Shown: positions 9,124 through 18,106 of the stretch, one piece after another
How positions within the stretch are numbered: the stretch's first letter is position 1
How the letters are laid out: every line of letters starts with the position of its first letter
Assembly (NCBI RefSeq): GCF_015277815.1
Contig: NZ_CP063813.1
Coordinates: 1,550,001-1,614,000 of the forward strand
Source: Microbacterium atlanticum
Lineage (GTDB): Bacteria > Actinomycetota > Actinomycetes > Actinomycetales > Microbacteriaceae
Direction of reading: 5' to 3'
DNA: 64,000 nt
Position numbers and translations under genes: made by a program
Notes under the pieces: generated by a model
Database searches by the model: none
Seen by the model: only the letters and a program-made list of their open reading frames with translations
What the model was told of the DNA's origin: nothing

Positions 9124-10643
9124 GCGTCGCCCGCACGTGGGCCGTGGCGCTCGTGGGCGCGCAGGGGGAGTGCGTCGACGTCGAAGCGGATCTGTCGCAG
9201 CAGACACCGGAGTTCCGCATCATCGGCCTGCCGGACAAGGCGCTCGGCGAGGCGGTCCAGCGGGTGCACAACGCCTGCGCGAACAGCGGGACGCCGCTCC
9301 CGCGCCGTCGGCTCACGGTCAACCTCTCGCCCGCCAGCCTGCCCAAGCACGGGTCGGGGTTCGACGTCGCGATCGCGGTCGCGTGTCTTGCGACGGAGTC
9401 GACGATGGATGCCTCATCGGTGGCGAGCACGGTGCACGTCGGCGAGCTCGGGCTGGACGGACGACTGCGGCCGGTGGTGGGGGTGCTCCCCGCCGTGGTC
9501 GCGGCGCGCCGCGCGGGGCATCGCCGGGTGGTGGTCCCGCACGCGAACGGCGCCGAAGCGCGGCTCGTCGAGGGGATCGACGTCCTCGCGGCGGTGAATC
9601 TGGCTCAGGTCGTCGCCTGGCATGGCGGCGGGGTCGAGGTGCCCGACGACGAGCCGGTCGCGGCGGGCGACGATCATCCGCCGGCGGATTCGCCGCCCGA
9701 GCTCTCGGAGGTCATCGGTCAGCGCGAGGCGGTCGATGCGCTGATCGTCGCCGCCGCCGGTGGCCACCACCTTCTCATGTGCGGCCCTCCGGGCGCCGGG
9801 AAGACCATGCTGGCTCGCCGGCTGCCGGGGATCCTCCCCGAGCTGGACGACGAGGCGGCCCTCGCCAGCGCCTCGATCCGCAGTCTCTCGGGTGCGCGGG
9901 TCGTGGAGCTCTCGCGCACGCCGCCCTTCGAAGCACCTCACCACAGCGCCAGCGTCGCCGCGCTCGTCGGGGGCGGCAGCCGGCTGATCCGGCCCGGCGC
10001 GATCGCCCGCGCGAGCGAGGGAGTGCTCTTCCTCGACGAAGCGGGTGAGTTCGCCGCCAGCGCGCTGGACGCGCTTCGCCAGCCGCTCGAGTCGGGAGCG
10101 ATCACCATCCACCGCGCCGGTGCGGTGGCGCAGTACCCGGCGCGATTCCAGCTGGTTCTCGCGACGAATCCCTGCCCGTGCGGCGACTACGGCATCCGCG
10201 GCGGAACCTGCACGTGCCCGCCCGCCGCCATCCGCCGGTACCTCGGCAAGCTGTCGGGGCCGCTGCGGGACCGCATGGACATCGAGCTCACGCTCACGCG
10301 GGTGTCCGTGGCCCAGCGCGATCTCGGTCCGGCCGTGTCCAGCGCCGTCGCGCGCAGCCGCGTGAAGGAGGCCAGGGACCGCGCGCGCCACCGCCTGGCG
10401 GGCACGCCGTGGCGCGTGAACGCGGACGTTCCCGGCACGTGGCTGCGCGAAGGCCCTGCGGCCCCGGTGCCGGCTGTGCGGCGCCCGCTGGACGCGGCGC
10501 TCCACCGGGGCGCGCTCACGCTGCGCGGGTACGACCGCGTGCTTCGTCTCGCGTGGACGCTGGCCGACATCGACGGACGCGCGCAGCTCCGCGGCGAGCA
10601 CGTCGGCCGGGCCCTCTACCTCAAGAAGGGACTGGCGCTGTGA
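9120..10643 (+). CDS. comM: YifB/ComM family AAA+ ATPase (Mg chelatase-like)
   Basis: 507 residues. In naturally competent Gram-negatives ComM is a hexameric helicase that promotes branch migration during integration of incoming DNA. The N-terminal domain (AVALVGAQGECVDVEADL, and NLSPASLPKHGSGFDVAIA) is the Lon-like ChlI part. Walker A GPPGAGKTMLARRLPG is near residue 222, Walker B VLFLDEAGEF near 302, and a zinc-like CPCGDYG region near 352. GTG 9120 overlaps the yraN stop; dprA starts within the stop. The family is misnamed Mg chelatase in many databases. Confidence 0.94.
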   Translation: MSVARTWAVALVGAQGECVDVEADLSQQTPEFRIIGLPDKALGEAVQRVHNACANSGTPLPRRRLTVNLSPASLPKHGSGFDVAIAVACLATESTMDASSVASTVHVGELGLDGRLRPVVGVLPAVVAARRAGHRRVVVPHANGAEARLVEGIDVLAAVNLAQVVAWHGGGVEVPDDEPVAAGDDHPPADSPPELSEVIGQREAVDALIVAAAGGHHLLMCGPPGAGKTMLARRLPGILPELDDEAALASASIRSLSGARVVELSRTPPFEAPHHSASVAALVGGGSRLIRPGAIARASEGVLFLDEAGEFAASALDALRQPLESGAITIHRAGAVAQYPARFQLVLATNPCPCGDYGIRGGTCTCPPAAIRRYLGKLSGPLRDRMDIELTLTRVSVAQRDLGPAVSSAVARSRVKEARDRARHRLAGTPWRVNADVPGTWLREGPAAPVPAVRRPLDAALHRGALTLRGYDRVLRLAWTLADIDGRAQLRGEHVGRALYLKKGLAL

Positions 10644-11824
10644 GCGCGTTCGACCTCAGCCCGGCGGCGTCCCGACGGGCGCTCGCACCGCTTGGACTCA
10701 GCGGCGGCGACGACGACATCCGCGAACGTCATGCCACGGTCGTCTGGTGCCTCCTCACGGAGCCCGGTGATTCCGTGGCTCGGCGCATCATCGCCGGCTC
10801 CGGTGCCGCCGCAGGGCTGGAAGCGGTCCTCGGGGGAGGCCTGGTATCCGAGGTCACGCCGCGCGAGCTCGCCGAGGGCTGCAGGCGCTGGCTGCCGCGG
10901 CTGTCGGCGGAGGCCGTAGACGTCGCCGTCCGCACAGCGGCGAGCCGCGGCGTGCAGCTGGTGACACGCAGCGACGCGGAGTGGCCCGAGCCCCTGGACG
11001 ACCTCGGAGATCACGCCCCGCTCTGCCTGTGGGTGCGCGGCGATGCCGCCGCACTGCGCAGGGTCGACCCGTCGGTCGCGATCGTCGGCGCCCGCGCCGC
11101 GACGGGATACGGCGAGCACGTCGCGATGGAGCTGACAGCCGATCTCGCCGGCACCGGGGTCGCGGTCGTCTCCGGAGGTGCCTACGGCATCGACGGCGCC
11201 GCGCATCGGGCGACCCTCGCCGCCGGCGGTCTGACCGTCGCGCTTCTCGCCGGCGGAGCCGATCGCGCCTACCCCGCGGGGCATACCCAGCTGATCGACG
11301 ACATCTCCCGGCGCGGCGTGGTGGCGAGCGAGGTGCCCTGCGGCTCCGCCCCGACCAAGTGGCGGTTCCTGCAGCGCAATCGCCTCATCGCCGCGCTGGC
11401 CGGTGCGACGGTCGTCGTCGAGGCCGGCTGGCGCAGCGGATCGCTCAACACGGCGGGCCACGCCGCTGCGCTGTCGCGGCCGCTCGGCGCGGTCCCGGGG
11501 CCGATCACCTCGGCGGCATCCGCAGGGACTCTCCGCCTCATCCGCGAGTACGGCGCCGAGTGCATCACCGGAGCCGAGGATGTGCGCGAGATGCTCGGGC
11601 TCACGTCCGCGGCTCAGCCCCCTGCGGTCGTCGGCGGCTACACCGACGACACTACGCGCGTGCTGGACGCACTGAGCAGCCGCGCCTGGCGGGGTGTGGG
11701 CGAGATCGCGCGGCGCGCGGGCATGGCACCGGATGCCGTCACGGCCGGTCTCGGCGTGCTGGCGCTGACCGGGCAGGCCGAGTGCGGTCCGCGCGGATGG
11801 CGGCGTGCGCCCGGCGGCCGGTGA
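10640..11824 (+). CDS. dprA: DNA-processing protein DprA
   Basis: DprA/Smf binds incoming single-stranded DNA and loads RecA. The 394-residue protein has an N-terminal helical region, the Rossmann-like core from about residue 150 (VAIVGARAATGYGEHVA, VVSGGAYGIDGAAHRATLA, LLAGGADRAYPAGH, FLQRNRLIAALA, VVVEAGWRSGSLNTA) and a C-terminal winged-helix (from about 340). The usual SGGARGID motif reads SGGAYGID here. GTG 10640 overlaps the comM stop by 4 nt. In a genus not known for competence the operon may serve recombination and repair more generally. Confidence 0.94.
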   Translation: MSAFDLSPAASRRALAPLGLSGGDDDIRERHATVVWCLLTEPGDSVARRIIAGSGAAAGLEAVLGGGLVSEVTPRELAEGCRRWLPRLSAEAVDVAVRTAASRGVQLVTRSDAEWPEPLDDLGDHAPLCLWVRGDAAALRRVDPSVAIVGARAATGYGEHVAMELTADLAGTGVAVVSGGAYGIDGAAHRATLAAGGLTVALLAGGADRAYPAGHTQLIDDISRRGVVASEVPCGSAPTKWRFLQRNRLIAALAGATVVVEAGWRSGSLNTAGHAAALSRPLGAVPGPITSAASAGTLRLIREYGAECITGAEDVREMLGLTSAAQPPAVVGGYTDDTTRVLDALSSRAWRGVGEIARRAGMAPDAVTAGLGVLALTGQAECGPRGWRRAPGGR

Positions 11825-11857
11825 GCCCGAACCCCGGGCGGGTCGCAGCAAGCGGCG

Positions 11858-12790
11858 GTGACGTCCGAGGCGCAAGCTGGGGGAGTGAAGATCTCGGACG
11901 CCGCCGACGCCTACCTGCGTCACGTGGCTGACGTGCGCCGGCTCGCTCCGGCCACCGTGCGGGCCTACCGCTCCGACCTCGCCGACCTCGCCGAGACGTG
12001 CGACGACGCGGAGCTCGCCACCGTCGACCTCGAACAGCTCCGCGATTGGCTCTGGCGAGCCGTGCAGCGGGGAGACAGCCGCGCGACGATCGCGCGTCGG
12101 ACCGCCGCCGTGCGCGGATTCTTCGCATGGGCGACCGAGGAGGGCGCGATGACGGCGGACCCGAGCCTGCGGCTCGTCGCGCCCAAACGTGGCCGCACAC
12201 TGCCGAAGGTCGCGACCGCCGACGTGCTCGCCGGCGTCTTGCAGCGGCTCGCGACGGTCGCCGCGGAGGGCGACCCGCTCGCGCTGCGCGACCACGCCGT
12301 CCTGGAGCTGCTGTACGGGGCCGCGGTGCGCGTGTCCGAGCTCTGCGGGCTCGACCTCGACGACGTCGACCGCGACCGGCGCACGCTGCGGGTCCTGGGC
12401 AAGGGATCCAAGGAGCGGGTCGTCCCCTTCGGTCTGCCCGCGCTGCGCGCGGTCGAGGCGTACCTCGTGCGGGGCCGGCCCGCGCTGGCGGTCCGCGGGG
12501 ACGGCACCGGGGAGGCATCCGCTCTCTTCGTCGGCGCGCGCGGCGGACGGCTCGGATCGCGCGCCGTCTACAGCCTCGTGTCCCGCGAACTGGGCCCCGA
12601 GATGGGCGCGGGCGTCGGACCCCACGCGCTGCGCCACTCCGCGGCCACGCACCTCCTCGACGGCGGCGCGGATCTGCGCGCGGTGCAGGAGATCCTCGGA
12701 CATGCGAGCCTCGGCACGACCCAGATCTACACGCACGTCTCGAGCGAGCGCCTCACCGCGTCGTACCGGCTCGCCCACCCCCGCGCCTGA
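11858..12790 (+). CDS. xerC: tyrosine recombinase XerC
   Basis: Resolves chromosome dimers at dif together with XerD. Full catalytic set: Arg in [16 protein letters not shown] (about 158), Lys in [12 protein letters not shown] (about 183), [15 protein letters not shown] (His and Arg about 255-258), [13 protein letters not shown] (His about 281) and the nucleophile Tyr that follows (about 290). The N-terminal SAM-like arm-binding domain covers about residues 10-100. Start options are GTG 11858 (310 aa) and GTG 11885 (301 aa, [13 protein letters not shown]); the second fits the family N-terminus slightly better but its GGGGGAG box is very close. I keep the longer one. Confidence 0.93.
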   Translation: MTSEAQAGGVKISDAADAYLRHVADVRRLAPATVRAYRSDLADLAETCDDAELATVDLEQLRDWLWRAVQRGDSRATIARRTAAVRGFFAWATEEGAMTADPSLRLVAPKRGRTLPKVATADVLAGVLQRLATVAAEGDPLALRDHAVLELLYGAAVRVSELCGLDLDDVDRDRRTLRVLGKGSKERVVPFGLPALRAVEAYLVRGRPALAVRGDGTGEASALFVGARGGRLGSRAVYSLVSRELGPEMGAGVGPHALRHSAATHLLDGGADLRAVQEILGHASLGTTQIYTHVSSERLTASYRLAHPRA

Positions 12791-12824
12791 AGCGCCGGCG
12801 TCCGGCAGAGTGCGCACCGGCGCT
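12791..12824. terminator. shared stem-loop between convergent xerC and M23 gene
   Basis: AGCGCCGG (12791-12798) pairs with CCGGCGCT (12817-12824). It starts right after the xerC stop and touches the stop of the minus-strand gene, so it could serve both. Confidence 0.6.
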
Positions 12825-13375
12825 CAGCAGCAGGGCAGCAGCACCGCTCGTGGAACGCCGCCGAGCAGCACCAGCGGGTTGATGTACTCACCATCCAGCC
12901 GCACGCCGAAGTGCAGCACGCCCGCGGCCACGTGGCCGCCTTCGGCGAGGACTCCGACGGGAGCGGATGCCGCGACCGGCGTTCCCGCGACGAGCTCCGA
13001 CGCGACGGGCTCGAGCGTGGTGACGAGGCCGTCGCCGTGGTCAATCGTGACCACGGGCCGTCCGGCGACCTGCCCCGTGAAGGCAACCACGCCCGGCGCG
13101 GGTGTCTGGACGGCGTCGTCGTCGAGCAGGAGGAGATCGACACCGCGGTGTCCGGGGCCGTACGCGTGAGCAGGAGCCACGAACGGCCGCTCCAGTCGGA
13201 ACGGCTCGGCCGGCCAGCGCCATCCCCTCGACACCGCGACCGAGCCGCCGTCGTCGGCGTCGACCCCCGTCCGGGTGGCGTCATCCGCCCGCGCCGCCGA
13301 TGGCGGGCCGCCGGCGACCCCGAGGAGGAGCGCAGCAGCCACACAGATCGTCGCGCGCGTGCCGGGTGCTGCCAT
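12824..13375 (-). CDS. secreted M23-fold (LytM-like) protein, probably non-catalytic
   Basis: 183 residues with a signal peptide (ATICVAAALLLGVAGG, then a likely AxA-type cleavage near SAARADD). The LytM fold is clear: GHRGVDLLLLDDD holds the first His and Asp zinc ligands, and GVLHFGVRLDG holds the final His. However the catalytic HxH has become VLH, and the other active-site His is replaced in GLVTTLEPV. Rv2891 of M. tuberculosis, from the same conserved location before rpsB, has comparable changes as far as I recall. It may therefore bind peptidoglycan or activate an amidase instead of cutting. ATG 13375; divergent from rpsB. It ends in two Cys. Confidence 0.85.
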   Translation of the reverse strand: MAAPGTRATICVAAALLLGVAGGPPSAARADDATRTGVDADDGGSVAVSRGWRWPAEPFRLERPFVAPAHAYGPGHRGVDLLLLDDDAVQTPAPGVVAFTGQVAGRPVVTIDHGDGLVTTLEPVASELVAGTPVAASAPVGVLAEGGHVAAGVLHFGVRLDGEYINPLVLLGGVPRAVLLPCC

Positions 13376-13726
13376 GACCTCGACTCTGCCGCCTGCCGCC
13401 GGCTGCTGTCGCCGATCGCCTGCGGTCGGTGGACAGCCGGCGGCATGCAGCGGTGGGGGAGGAGGGGCGAGGACTCTGCCGGCTGGTACACTGGAGGCCG
13501 CACTCCGCCTGTCGGAGTGACTCCGCGTGCCCACAGCGCTGCGATTCCGGTCTCCGGTCCCCGAGGTCTTCCCCGGGTCAGCAGCGTGGCATCCCTCCCA
13601 TCGGTCCCCGCGAACGCCTGAGTGCGAGCGTGGGGCGGGATCGAGCCGGGCGCCAGGCCCGCCGGCACCAGCCGGCGACAGAACAACCGCAAGCAGGCGC
13701 ACCAGCGCCGGAACAGGAGAACGGCC
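13376..13726 (+). promoter_or_regulatory. 350-nt intergenic region with the rpsB promoter and leader
   Basis: No gene is supported here. TACACT (13487-13492) is a plausible -10 for rpsB, although no -35 stands out. Two perfect hairpins follow: CACTCCG-CCTGT-CGGAGTG (13501-13519) and CGCCGGC-ACCA-GCCGGCG (13660-13677), the second 49 nt before the rpsB ATG. S2 often represses its own operon, so these are candidates for autoregulation. The part near 13376 should also carry the promoter of the divergent M23 gene. Confidence 0.5.
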
Positions 13727-14641
13727 ATGGCCGTCGTCACCATTCGCCAGCTGCTCGACAGCGGCGTCCACTTCGGACACCAGACCCGCCGGTGGAACCC
13801 GAAGGTCAAGCGCTTCATCCTCACGGAGCGCAGCGGCATCCACATCATCGACCTTCAGCAGTCGCTGACCTACATCGACAAGGCGTACGAGTTCGTCAAG
13901 GAGACCGTCGCGCACGGCGGCACCATCCTCTTCGTCGGCACCAAGAAGCAGGCGCAGGAAGTCATCGCCGAGCAGGCGACCCGCGTGGGTCAGCCGTACG
14001 TCAACCAGCGGTGGCTCGGCGGTCTGCTCACCAACTTCGCGACCGTCTCCAAGCGCCTCGCGCGCATGAAGGAGCTGGAAGAGCTCGACTTCGACGACCC
14101 GGCTGCGAGCGGCTTCACCAAGAAGGAGCTCCTCCTCAAGAAGCGCGAGCTCGACAAGCTGCACAAGTCGCTCGGCGGCATCCGCAACCTGCAGAAGACG
14201 CCCTCGGCCATCTGGGTCGTCGACGCCAAGCGCGAGCACCTCGCCATCGACGAGGCCTCGAAGCTCGGCATCCCGGTGATCGGCATCCTCGACACCAACG
14301 CCGACCCCGACGAGTTCCAGTACCCCATCCCGGGCAACGACGACGCGATCCGCTCGGTGGGCCTGCTCACCCGCATCATCGCCGACGCAGCCGCCGAGGG
14401 CCTGATCCAGCGCCACCAGCCGAGTGACGAGGCAGCCGATGCCGAGCCACTGGCCGACTGGGAGCGCGAGCTGCTCGAGCAGGGCACGCCCGTCGAGACC
14501 GAGGTCGCCGCCGTCGAGACGGCAGCGACCGAGTCGGCGGCCGACGAGGCCGGCGCGGAGGCAGCCCAGGTCGCCGAGACCGCCGAGACGCTCGAGACGG
14601 CTGAGGCGCCCCAGACCGCTGAGGCCACCGCCGCCGAGTAA
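13727..14641 (+). CDS. rpsB: 30S ribosomal protein S2
   Basis: S2 is assembled late on the small subunit near the exit of mRNA. Typical family blocks: [66 protein letters not shown], and [19 protein letters not shown]. The ribosome site AGGAGA lies 6 nt before ATG 13727. At 304 residues it carries a C-terminal tail of about 60 residues rich in Ala, Glu and Thr ([20 protein letters not shown]), longer than in E. coli. Followed by tsf, with an unusual stem-loop in between. Confidence 0.98.
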   Translation: MAVVTIRQLLDSGVHFGHQTRRWNPKVKRFILTERSGIHIIDLQQSLTYIDKAYEFVKETVAHGGTILFVGTKKQAQEVIAEQATRVGQPYVNQRWLGGLLTNFATVSKRLARMKELEELDFDDPAASGFTKKELLLKKRELDKLHKSLGGIRNLQKTPSAIWVVDAKREHLAIDEASKLGIPVIGILDTNADPDEFQYPIPGNDDAIRSVGLLTRIIADAAAEGLIQRHQPSDEAADAEPLADWERELLEQGTPVETEVAAVETAATESAADEAGAEAAQVAETAETLETAEAPQTAEATAAE

Positions 14642-14660
14642 GGCTCGCACACGCACTCCG

Positions 14661-14705
14661 CCTCGGCGGGACCGCCCGGCCGCACGCCGGACGGTCCCGC
14701 CGAGG
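14661..14705 (+). terminator. large stem-loop between rpsB and tsf
   Basis: CCTCGGCGGGACCG (14661-14674) pairs perfectly with CGGTCCCGCCGAGG (14692-14705), and the loop carries a further CCGGC/GCCGG pairing. There is no U-run. It could be an attenuator lowering tsf transcription relative to rpsB, or an RNA stabiliser. Confidence 0.7.
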
Positions 14706-14744
14706 CATCCACGAGAAGTCACACACATCAAGGAGCCGCCACCC

Positions 14745-15572
14745 ATGGCAAACTTCACGATCGCCGACATCAAGACGCTGCGCGAGCAGCTGGGCACGGG
14801 CATGGTCGACACGAAGAAGGCGCTCGAGGAGGCCGACGGCGACCTCGAGAAGGCCGTCGAGATCCTGCGCCTCAAGGGCGCGAAGGGCAACGCCAAGCGC
14901 GCCGACCGCTCCACGAGCGAGGGCCTCGTCGCGGCGAAGGAGGTCGACGGTCAGGTCACGATCATCGAGCTCAACACCGAGACCGACTTCGTCGCCAAGA
15001 ACGACCGCTTCATCGCGCTGGCGGAGAAGGTCCTCGACGCCGCCACCGCCGCGCACGCCGACTCGGCCGAGGCGGCTCTCGCCGCGCCAGCCGGCAGCCA
15101 GACGGTCGCCGAGCTCATCTCCGACGAGGCCGCCATCATCGGCGAGAAGGTCGAGCTGCGTCGCGTGAACACGCTCTCGGGCGACAAGTTCGAGATCTAC
15201 CTCCACAAGACCAGCAAGGACCTCCCGCCGCAGGTGGGCGTCGTGCTGGCCTACTCGGGCGACGACGCGGAGACGGCCCGCAGCCTTGCCCAGCACATCT
15301 CGTTCGCGAACCCGACGTACCTGTCGCGTGACGAGGTTCCCGAGGCCGAGGTCGACAAGGAGCGCGAGATCGTCACCGAGATCTCCCGCAACGAGGGCAA
15401 GCCGGAGGCCGCGCTGCCGAAGATCGTCGAGGGCCGCGTCAATGCGTTCTTCAAGCAGGTCTCGCTGCTGGACCAGGACTACGCCAAGGACAACAAGCTG
15501 TCGGTCGCGCAGGTCGCGAAGGACGCCGGGCTGACCCTCACGGGCTTCGCCCGCTACAAGGTCGGCGCCTGA
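14745..15572 (+). CDS. tsf: elongation factor Ts
   Basis: Exchanges GDP for GTP on EF-Tu. 275 residues. N-terminal UBA-like domain with the signature LREQLGTGMVDTKKALEEAD, then the conserved core entry TEGLVAAKE-like STSEGLVAAKEVDG and the TDFVAKND box (NTETDFVAKNDRF) that contacts EF-Tu. The C-terminal dimerization module includes LLDQDYAKDNKLSVAQVAK. AAGGAG sits 9 nt before ATG 14745. It ends at a classic terminator, so rpsB-tsf forms one unit separate from pyrH. Confidence 0.98.
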   Translation: MANFTIADIKTLREQLGTGMVDTKKALEEADGDLEKAVEILRLKGAKGNAKRADRSTSEGLVAAKEVDGQVTIIELNTETDFVAKNDRFIALAEKVLDAATAAHADSAEAALAAPAGSQTVAELISDEAAIIGEKVELRRVNTLSGDKFEIYLHKTSKDLPPQVGVVLAYSGDDAETARSLAQHISFANPTYLSRDEVPEAEVDKEREIVTEISRNEGKPEAALPKIVEGRVNAFFKQVSLLDQDYAKDNKLSVAQVAKDAGLTLTGFARYKVGA

Positions 15573-15583
15573 CATCGTGAGAG

Positions 15584-15615
15584 GGCCCGCACCGGCGATC
15601 CGGTGCGGGCCTTTT
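15584..15615 (+). terminator. intrinsic terminator after tsf
   Basis: GGCCCGCACCGG (15584-15595), loop CGAT, CCGGTGCGGGCC (15600-15611), then TTTT. This is the only hairpin in the window with a clear T-run. Confidence 0.93.
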
Positions 15616-15656
15616 CTCATGCCCTTGGGTAGTTTGTGGGTGACGAGAGGACCACA

Positions 15657-16376
15657 GTGATCAACGAGAACACCGGGCGCCGCCGCGTCCTTCTGAAGCT
15701 CTCCGGCGAGGCGTTCGGCGGGGGACAGCTCGGGGTCAACCCCGATGTGGTCAGCCAGATGGCGCAGGAGATCGCCGCGGCGGTCGACCGCGTCGAGATC
15801 GCCGTCGTGGTCGGCGGCGGGAACTTCTTCCGCGGCGCCGAGCTGAGCCAGCGCGGCATGGACCGCGGCCGTGCCGACTACATGGGCATGCTGGGCACGG
15901 TGATGAACGCCCTCGCGCTGCAGGACTTCCTTGAGCAGGCGGGCGCGGCGACCCGGGTGCAGTCGGCCATCTCCATGACGCAGGTCGCCGAGCCGTACAT
16001 CCCGCGACGCGCCGAGCGGCACATGGAGAAGGGCCGCGTCGTCATCTTCGGCGCCGGTGCCGGCCTGCCCTACTTCTCCACCGACACCGTCGCCGCCCAG
16101 CGCGCCCTCGAGATCGACGCGCAGGAGGTGCTGGTCGCCAAGAACGGCGTCGACGGGGTCTACACGGCGGATCCGAAGAAGGATTCCTCGGCCACCCGTA
16201 TCGACCGCATCACGTATCTCGACGCCCTGCAGCGGGGCCTCAGGGTCGTCGACTCGACGGCGTTCAGCCTGTGCATGGACAACAAGATGGACATGCGCGT
16301 GTTCGGGATGGAGCCCGCCGGGAACGTCACGCGAGCTCTGCTGGGCGAATCCATCGGAACGCTCGTCACGGCCTGA
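15657..16376 (+). CDS. pyrH: UMP kinase
   Basis: Phosphorylates UMP to UDP in pyrimidine synthesis. Amino-acid-kinase fold: [15 protein letters not shown] near the N-terminus, [11 protein letters not shown], the UMP-binding [17 protein letters not shown], and [18 protein letters not shown] prefer GTG 15657 (239 aa), which has GAGAGG at 6 nt; GTG 15636 in the same frame would add seven residues. TAGTTT just upstream of 15636 may be the -10. Next is frr after 59 nt, a very common pyrH-frr pair. Confidence 0.96.
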   Translation: MINENTGRRRVLLKLSGEAFGGGQLGVNPDVVSQMAQEIAAAVDRVEIAVVVGGGNFFRGAELSQRGMDRGRADYMGMLGTVMNALALQDFLEQAGAATRVQSAISMTQVAEPYIPRRAERHMEKGRVVIFGAGAGLPYFSTDTVAAQRALEIDAQEVLVAKNGVDGVYTADPKKDSSATRIDRITYLDALQRGLRVVDSTAFSLCMDNKMDMRVFGMEPAGNVTRALLGESIGTLVTA

Positions 16377-16435
16377 CGGTCACAGACCCCTCCGCCGATA
16401 CACTTGACGAGCCCCATCTACGCGAAGGAGACACT

Positions 16436-16990
16436 GTGATCGCGGACGTCTTGGCCGATGCCCGAGCGCGCATGGACCGCGCCGTCGAGGCTGCGAAGGA
16501 GGACTTCGCGACGGTGCGCACCGGACGTGCGAACCCGCAGCTGTTCCAGAAGGTGCTCGTCGACTACTACGGCAGCCCCACCCCCCTCGCTCAGCTCGCC
16601 TCCATCAACAACCCCGAGGCGCGCACGCTGCTGGTCACCCCGTACGACAAGTCGGCGCTGAAGGCCATCGAGCAGGCCATCCGCGACATCCCGAACCTCG
16701 GCGTCAACCCCACGAACGACGGTAATCTCGTCCGGGTCACGATGCCCGAGCTCACCGAGGAGCGGCGCAAGGAGTACGTCAAGCTCGTGCGCAGCAAGGG
16801 TGAGGATGCCAAGGTGCACGTGCGCGGCATCCGTCGCAAGTCGAAGGACGACATCGACTCGCTCAAGGGCGAGGTCGGCGAGGACGAGCTCGCGCGCGGT
16901 GAGAAGGAGCTCGATGCGCTCACGCGCTCGCACGTCGACGAGATCGACGAGGCGCTCAAGCGCAAAGAGGCAGAGCTGCTCGAGGTCTGA
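16436..16990 (+). CDS. frr: ribosome recycling factor
   Basis: Splits the post-termination ribosome with EF-G. GTG 16436 with AAGGAG 5 nt upstream gives 184 residues, the standard length. The three-helix bundle ends and hinge are recognisable: [48 protein letters not shown] and [15 protein letters not shown]. Next gene cdsA follows after 9 nt. Confidence 0.97.
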   Translation: MIADVLADARARMDRAVEAAKEDFATVRTGRANPQLFQKVLVDYYGSPTPLAQLASINNPEARTLLVTPYDKSALKAIEQAIRDIPNLGVNPTNDGNLVRVTMPELTEERRKEYVKLVRSKGEDAKVHVRGIRRKSKDDIDSLKGEVGEDELARGEKELDALTRSHVDEIDEALKRKEAELLEV

Positions 16991-16999
16991 GCCCCGCGC

Positions 17000-18106
17000 A
17001 TGACCGACCCGTCCGATCCGCTCGCCGGTGAGCCGGCTGCGCCGCTGACGCGGCGGGAAGCCGAAGAGCTCCGCCGGGCCGCCGAGGCTCAGCGCGCGCC
17101 TGAGGCTCAGCGCACCACCGAGGTGCGACGCGCGCCGGAGGCTGGGCACCTCCACGACGCGCACCAGCCCGCGCTGCAGGCTCACCTGCGTGCTGCGCGC
17201 AGCGAGCTGGAGAGCCAGGTCGAGCGCGCCCGGGCGGACTTCGAGGTGGCCAACGAGCGCATCAAGGAGCGGACCGGCCGCGATCTCATCGTCGCGACCC
17301 TGATCGGGCTGGCGATCGGCGCCGTGCTGATCGCATCGCTCCTCTTCGTCAAGTGGGCCTTCATCGGCTTCGCGCTCGGCGCGGCGCTCCTGGCGGTGTT
17401 CGAGTTCTCCCGCGCACTCGTGGTCAGCGGGCGACGCGTCGACGTCGTCCCGCAGCTCATCGCGACCACGATCGTCGTCTTGTCGGCCTACTTCGTCGAC
17501 CCGTGGTCGCTCTGGGTCCTCCTGTTCGCCGCGCTGGCCTTCGTCGTCGTCTGGCGGCTCGTCGCGCAGATGGCCGCGCACGACGACCGCGCGTACGACG
17601 CCGTCCTCGGCGACGTCCTGATCGCCTCGCTGCTGCAGCTGTACGTCGCGTTCCTCGGGAGCCTGTGCGTCGTGCTGCTGAGCCAGGAGCGCGGCGAGCT
17701 CTGGGTGCTCTCCTTCATCATCGTGACCGTCGCCGCCGATACCGGCGCGTATGTGGCCGGCATCACGATGGGCAAGCACCCGATGGCGCCCCGCATCAGT
17801 CCCAAGAAGACCTGGGAGGGCTTCGCCGGCGCGGCGACTGCGGCCGTCATCGCGGGTGTCCTCACCGGCATGTTCCTCCTCGGGATCGACTGGTGGATGG
17901 GTGTGGTGTTCGGGATCCTGCTCCTGGTGACCGCCACGATCGGCGACCTCGGCGAATCGATGGTCAAGCGGGACCTCGGCATCAAGGACATGAGCTCCTG
18001 GCTCCCCGGGCACGGGGGCGTCCTGGACCGACTCGATTCGATCCTCCTCTCGGTGGTCGCCGCTCTCGGCCTCTACTACGTCTTCACCCCGCTGGTGGCA
18101 TCATGA
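17000..18106 (+). CDS. cdsA: phosphatidate cytidylyltransferase
   Basis: Makes CDP-diacylglycerol from phosphatidic acid and CTP at the inner membrane, the entry step to phospholipids. 368 residues: a cytosolic N-terminus of about 95 residues with Arg/Glu/Ala near-repeats (EAQRAPEAQRTTEVRRAPEA), then about eight hydrophobic helices. The family signature is at the C-terminus: PRISPKKTWEGFAGA, GDLGESMVKRDLGIKDMSS and LPGHGGVLDRLDSI. The stop overlaps the ATG of the DivIVA-repeat gene by 4 nt, tying phospholipid synthesis and a pole-targeting-type protein into one transcript. Confidence 0.95.
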   Translation: MTDPSDPLAGEPAAPLTRREAEELRRAAEAQRAPEAQRTTEVRRAPEAGHLHDAHQPALQAHLRAARSELESQVERARADFEVANERIKERTGRDLIVATLIGLAIGAVLIASLLFVKWAFIGFALGAALLAVFEFSRALVVSGRRVDVVPQLIATTIVVLSAYFVDPWSLWVLLFAALAFVVVWRLVAQMAAHDDRAYDAVLGDVLIASLLQLYVAFLGSLCVVLLSQERGELWVLSFIIVTVAADTGAYVAGITMGKHPMAPRISPKKTWEGFAGAATAAVIAGVLTGMFLLGIDWWMGVVFGILLLVTATIGDLGESMVKRDLGIKDMSSWLPGHGGVLDRLDSILLSVVAALGLYYVFTPLVAS

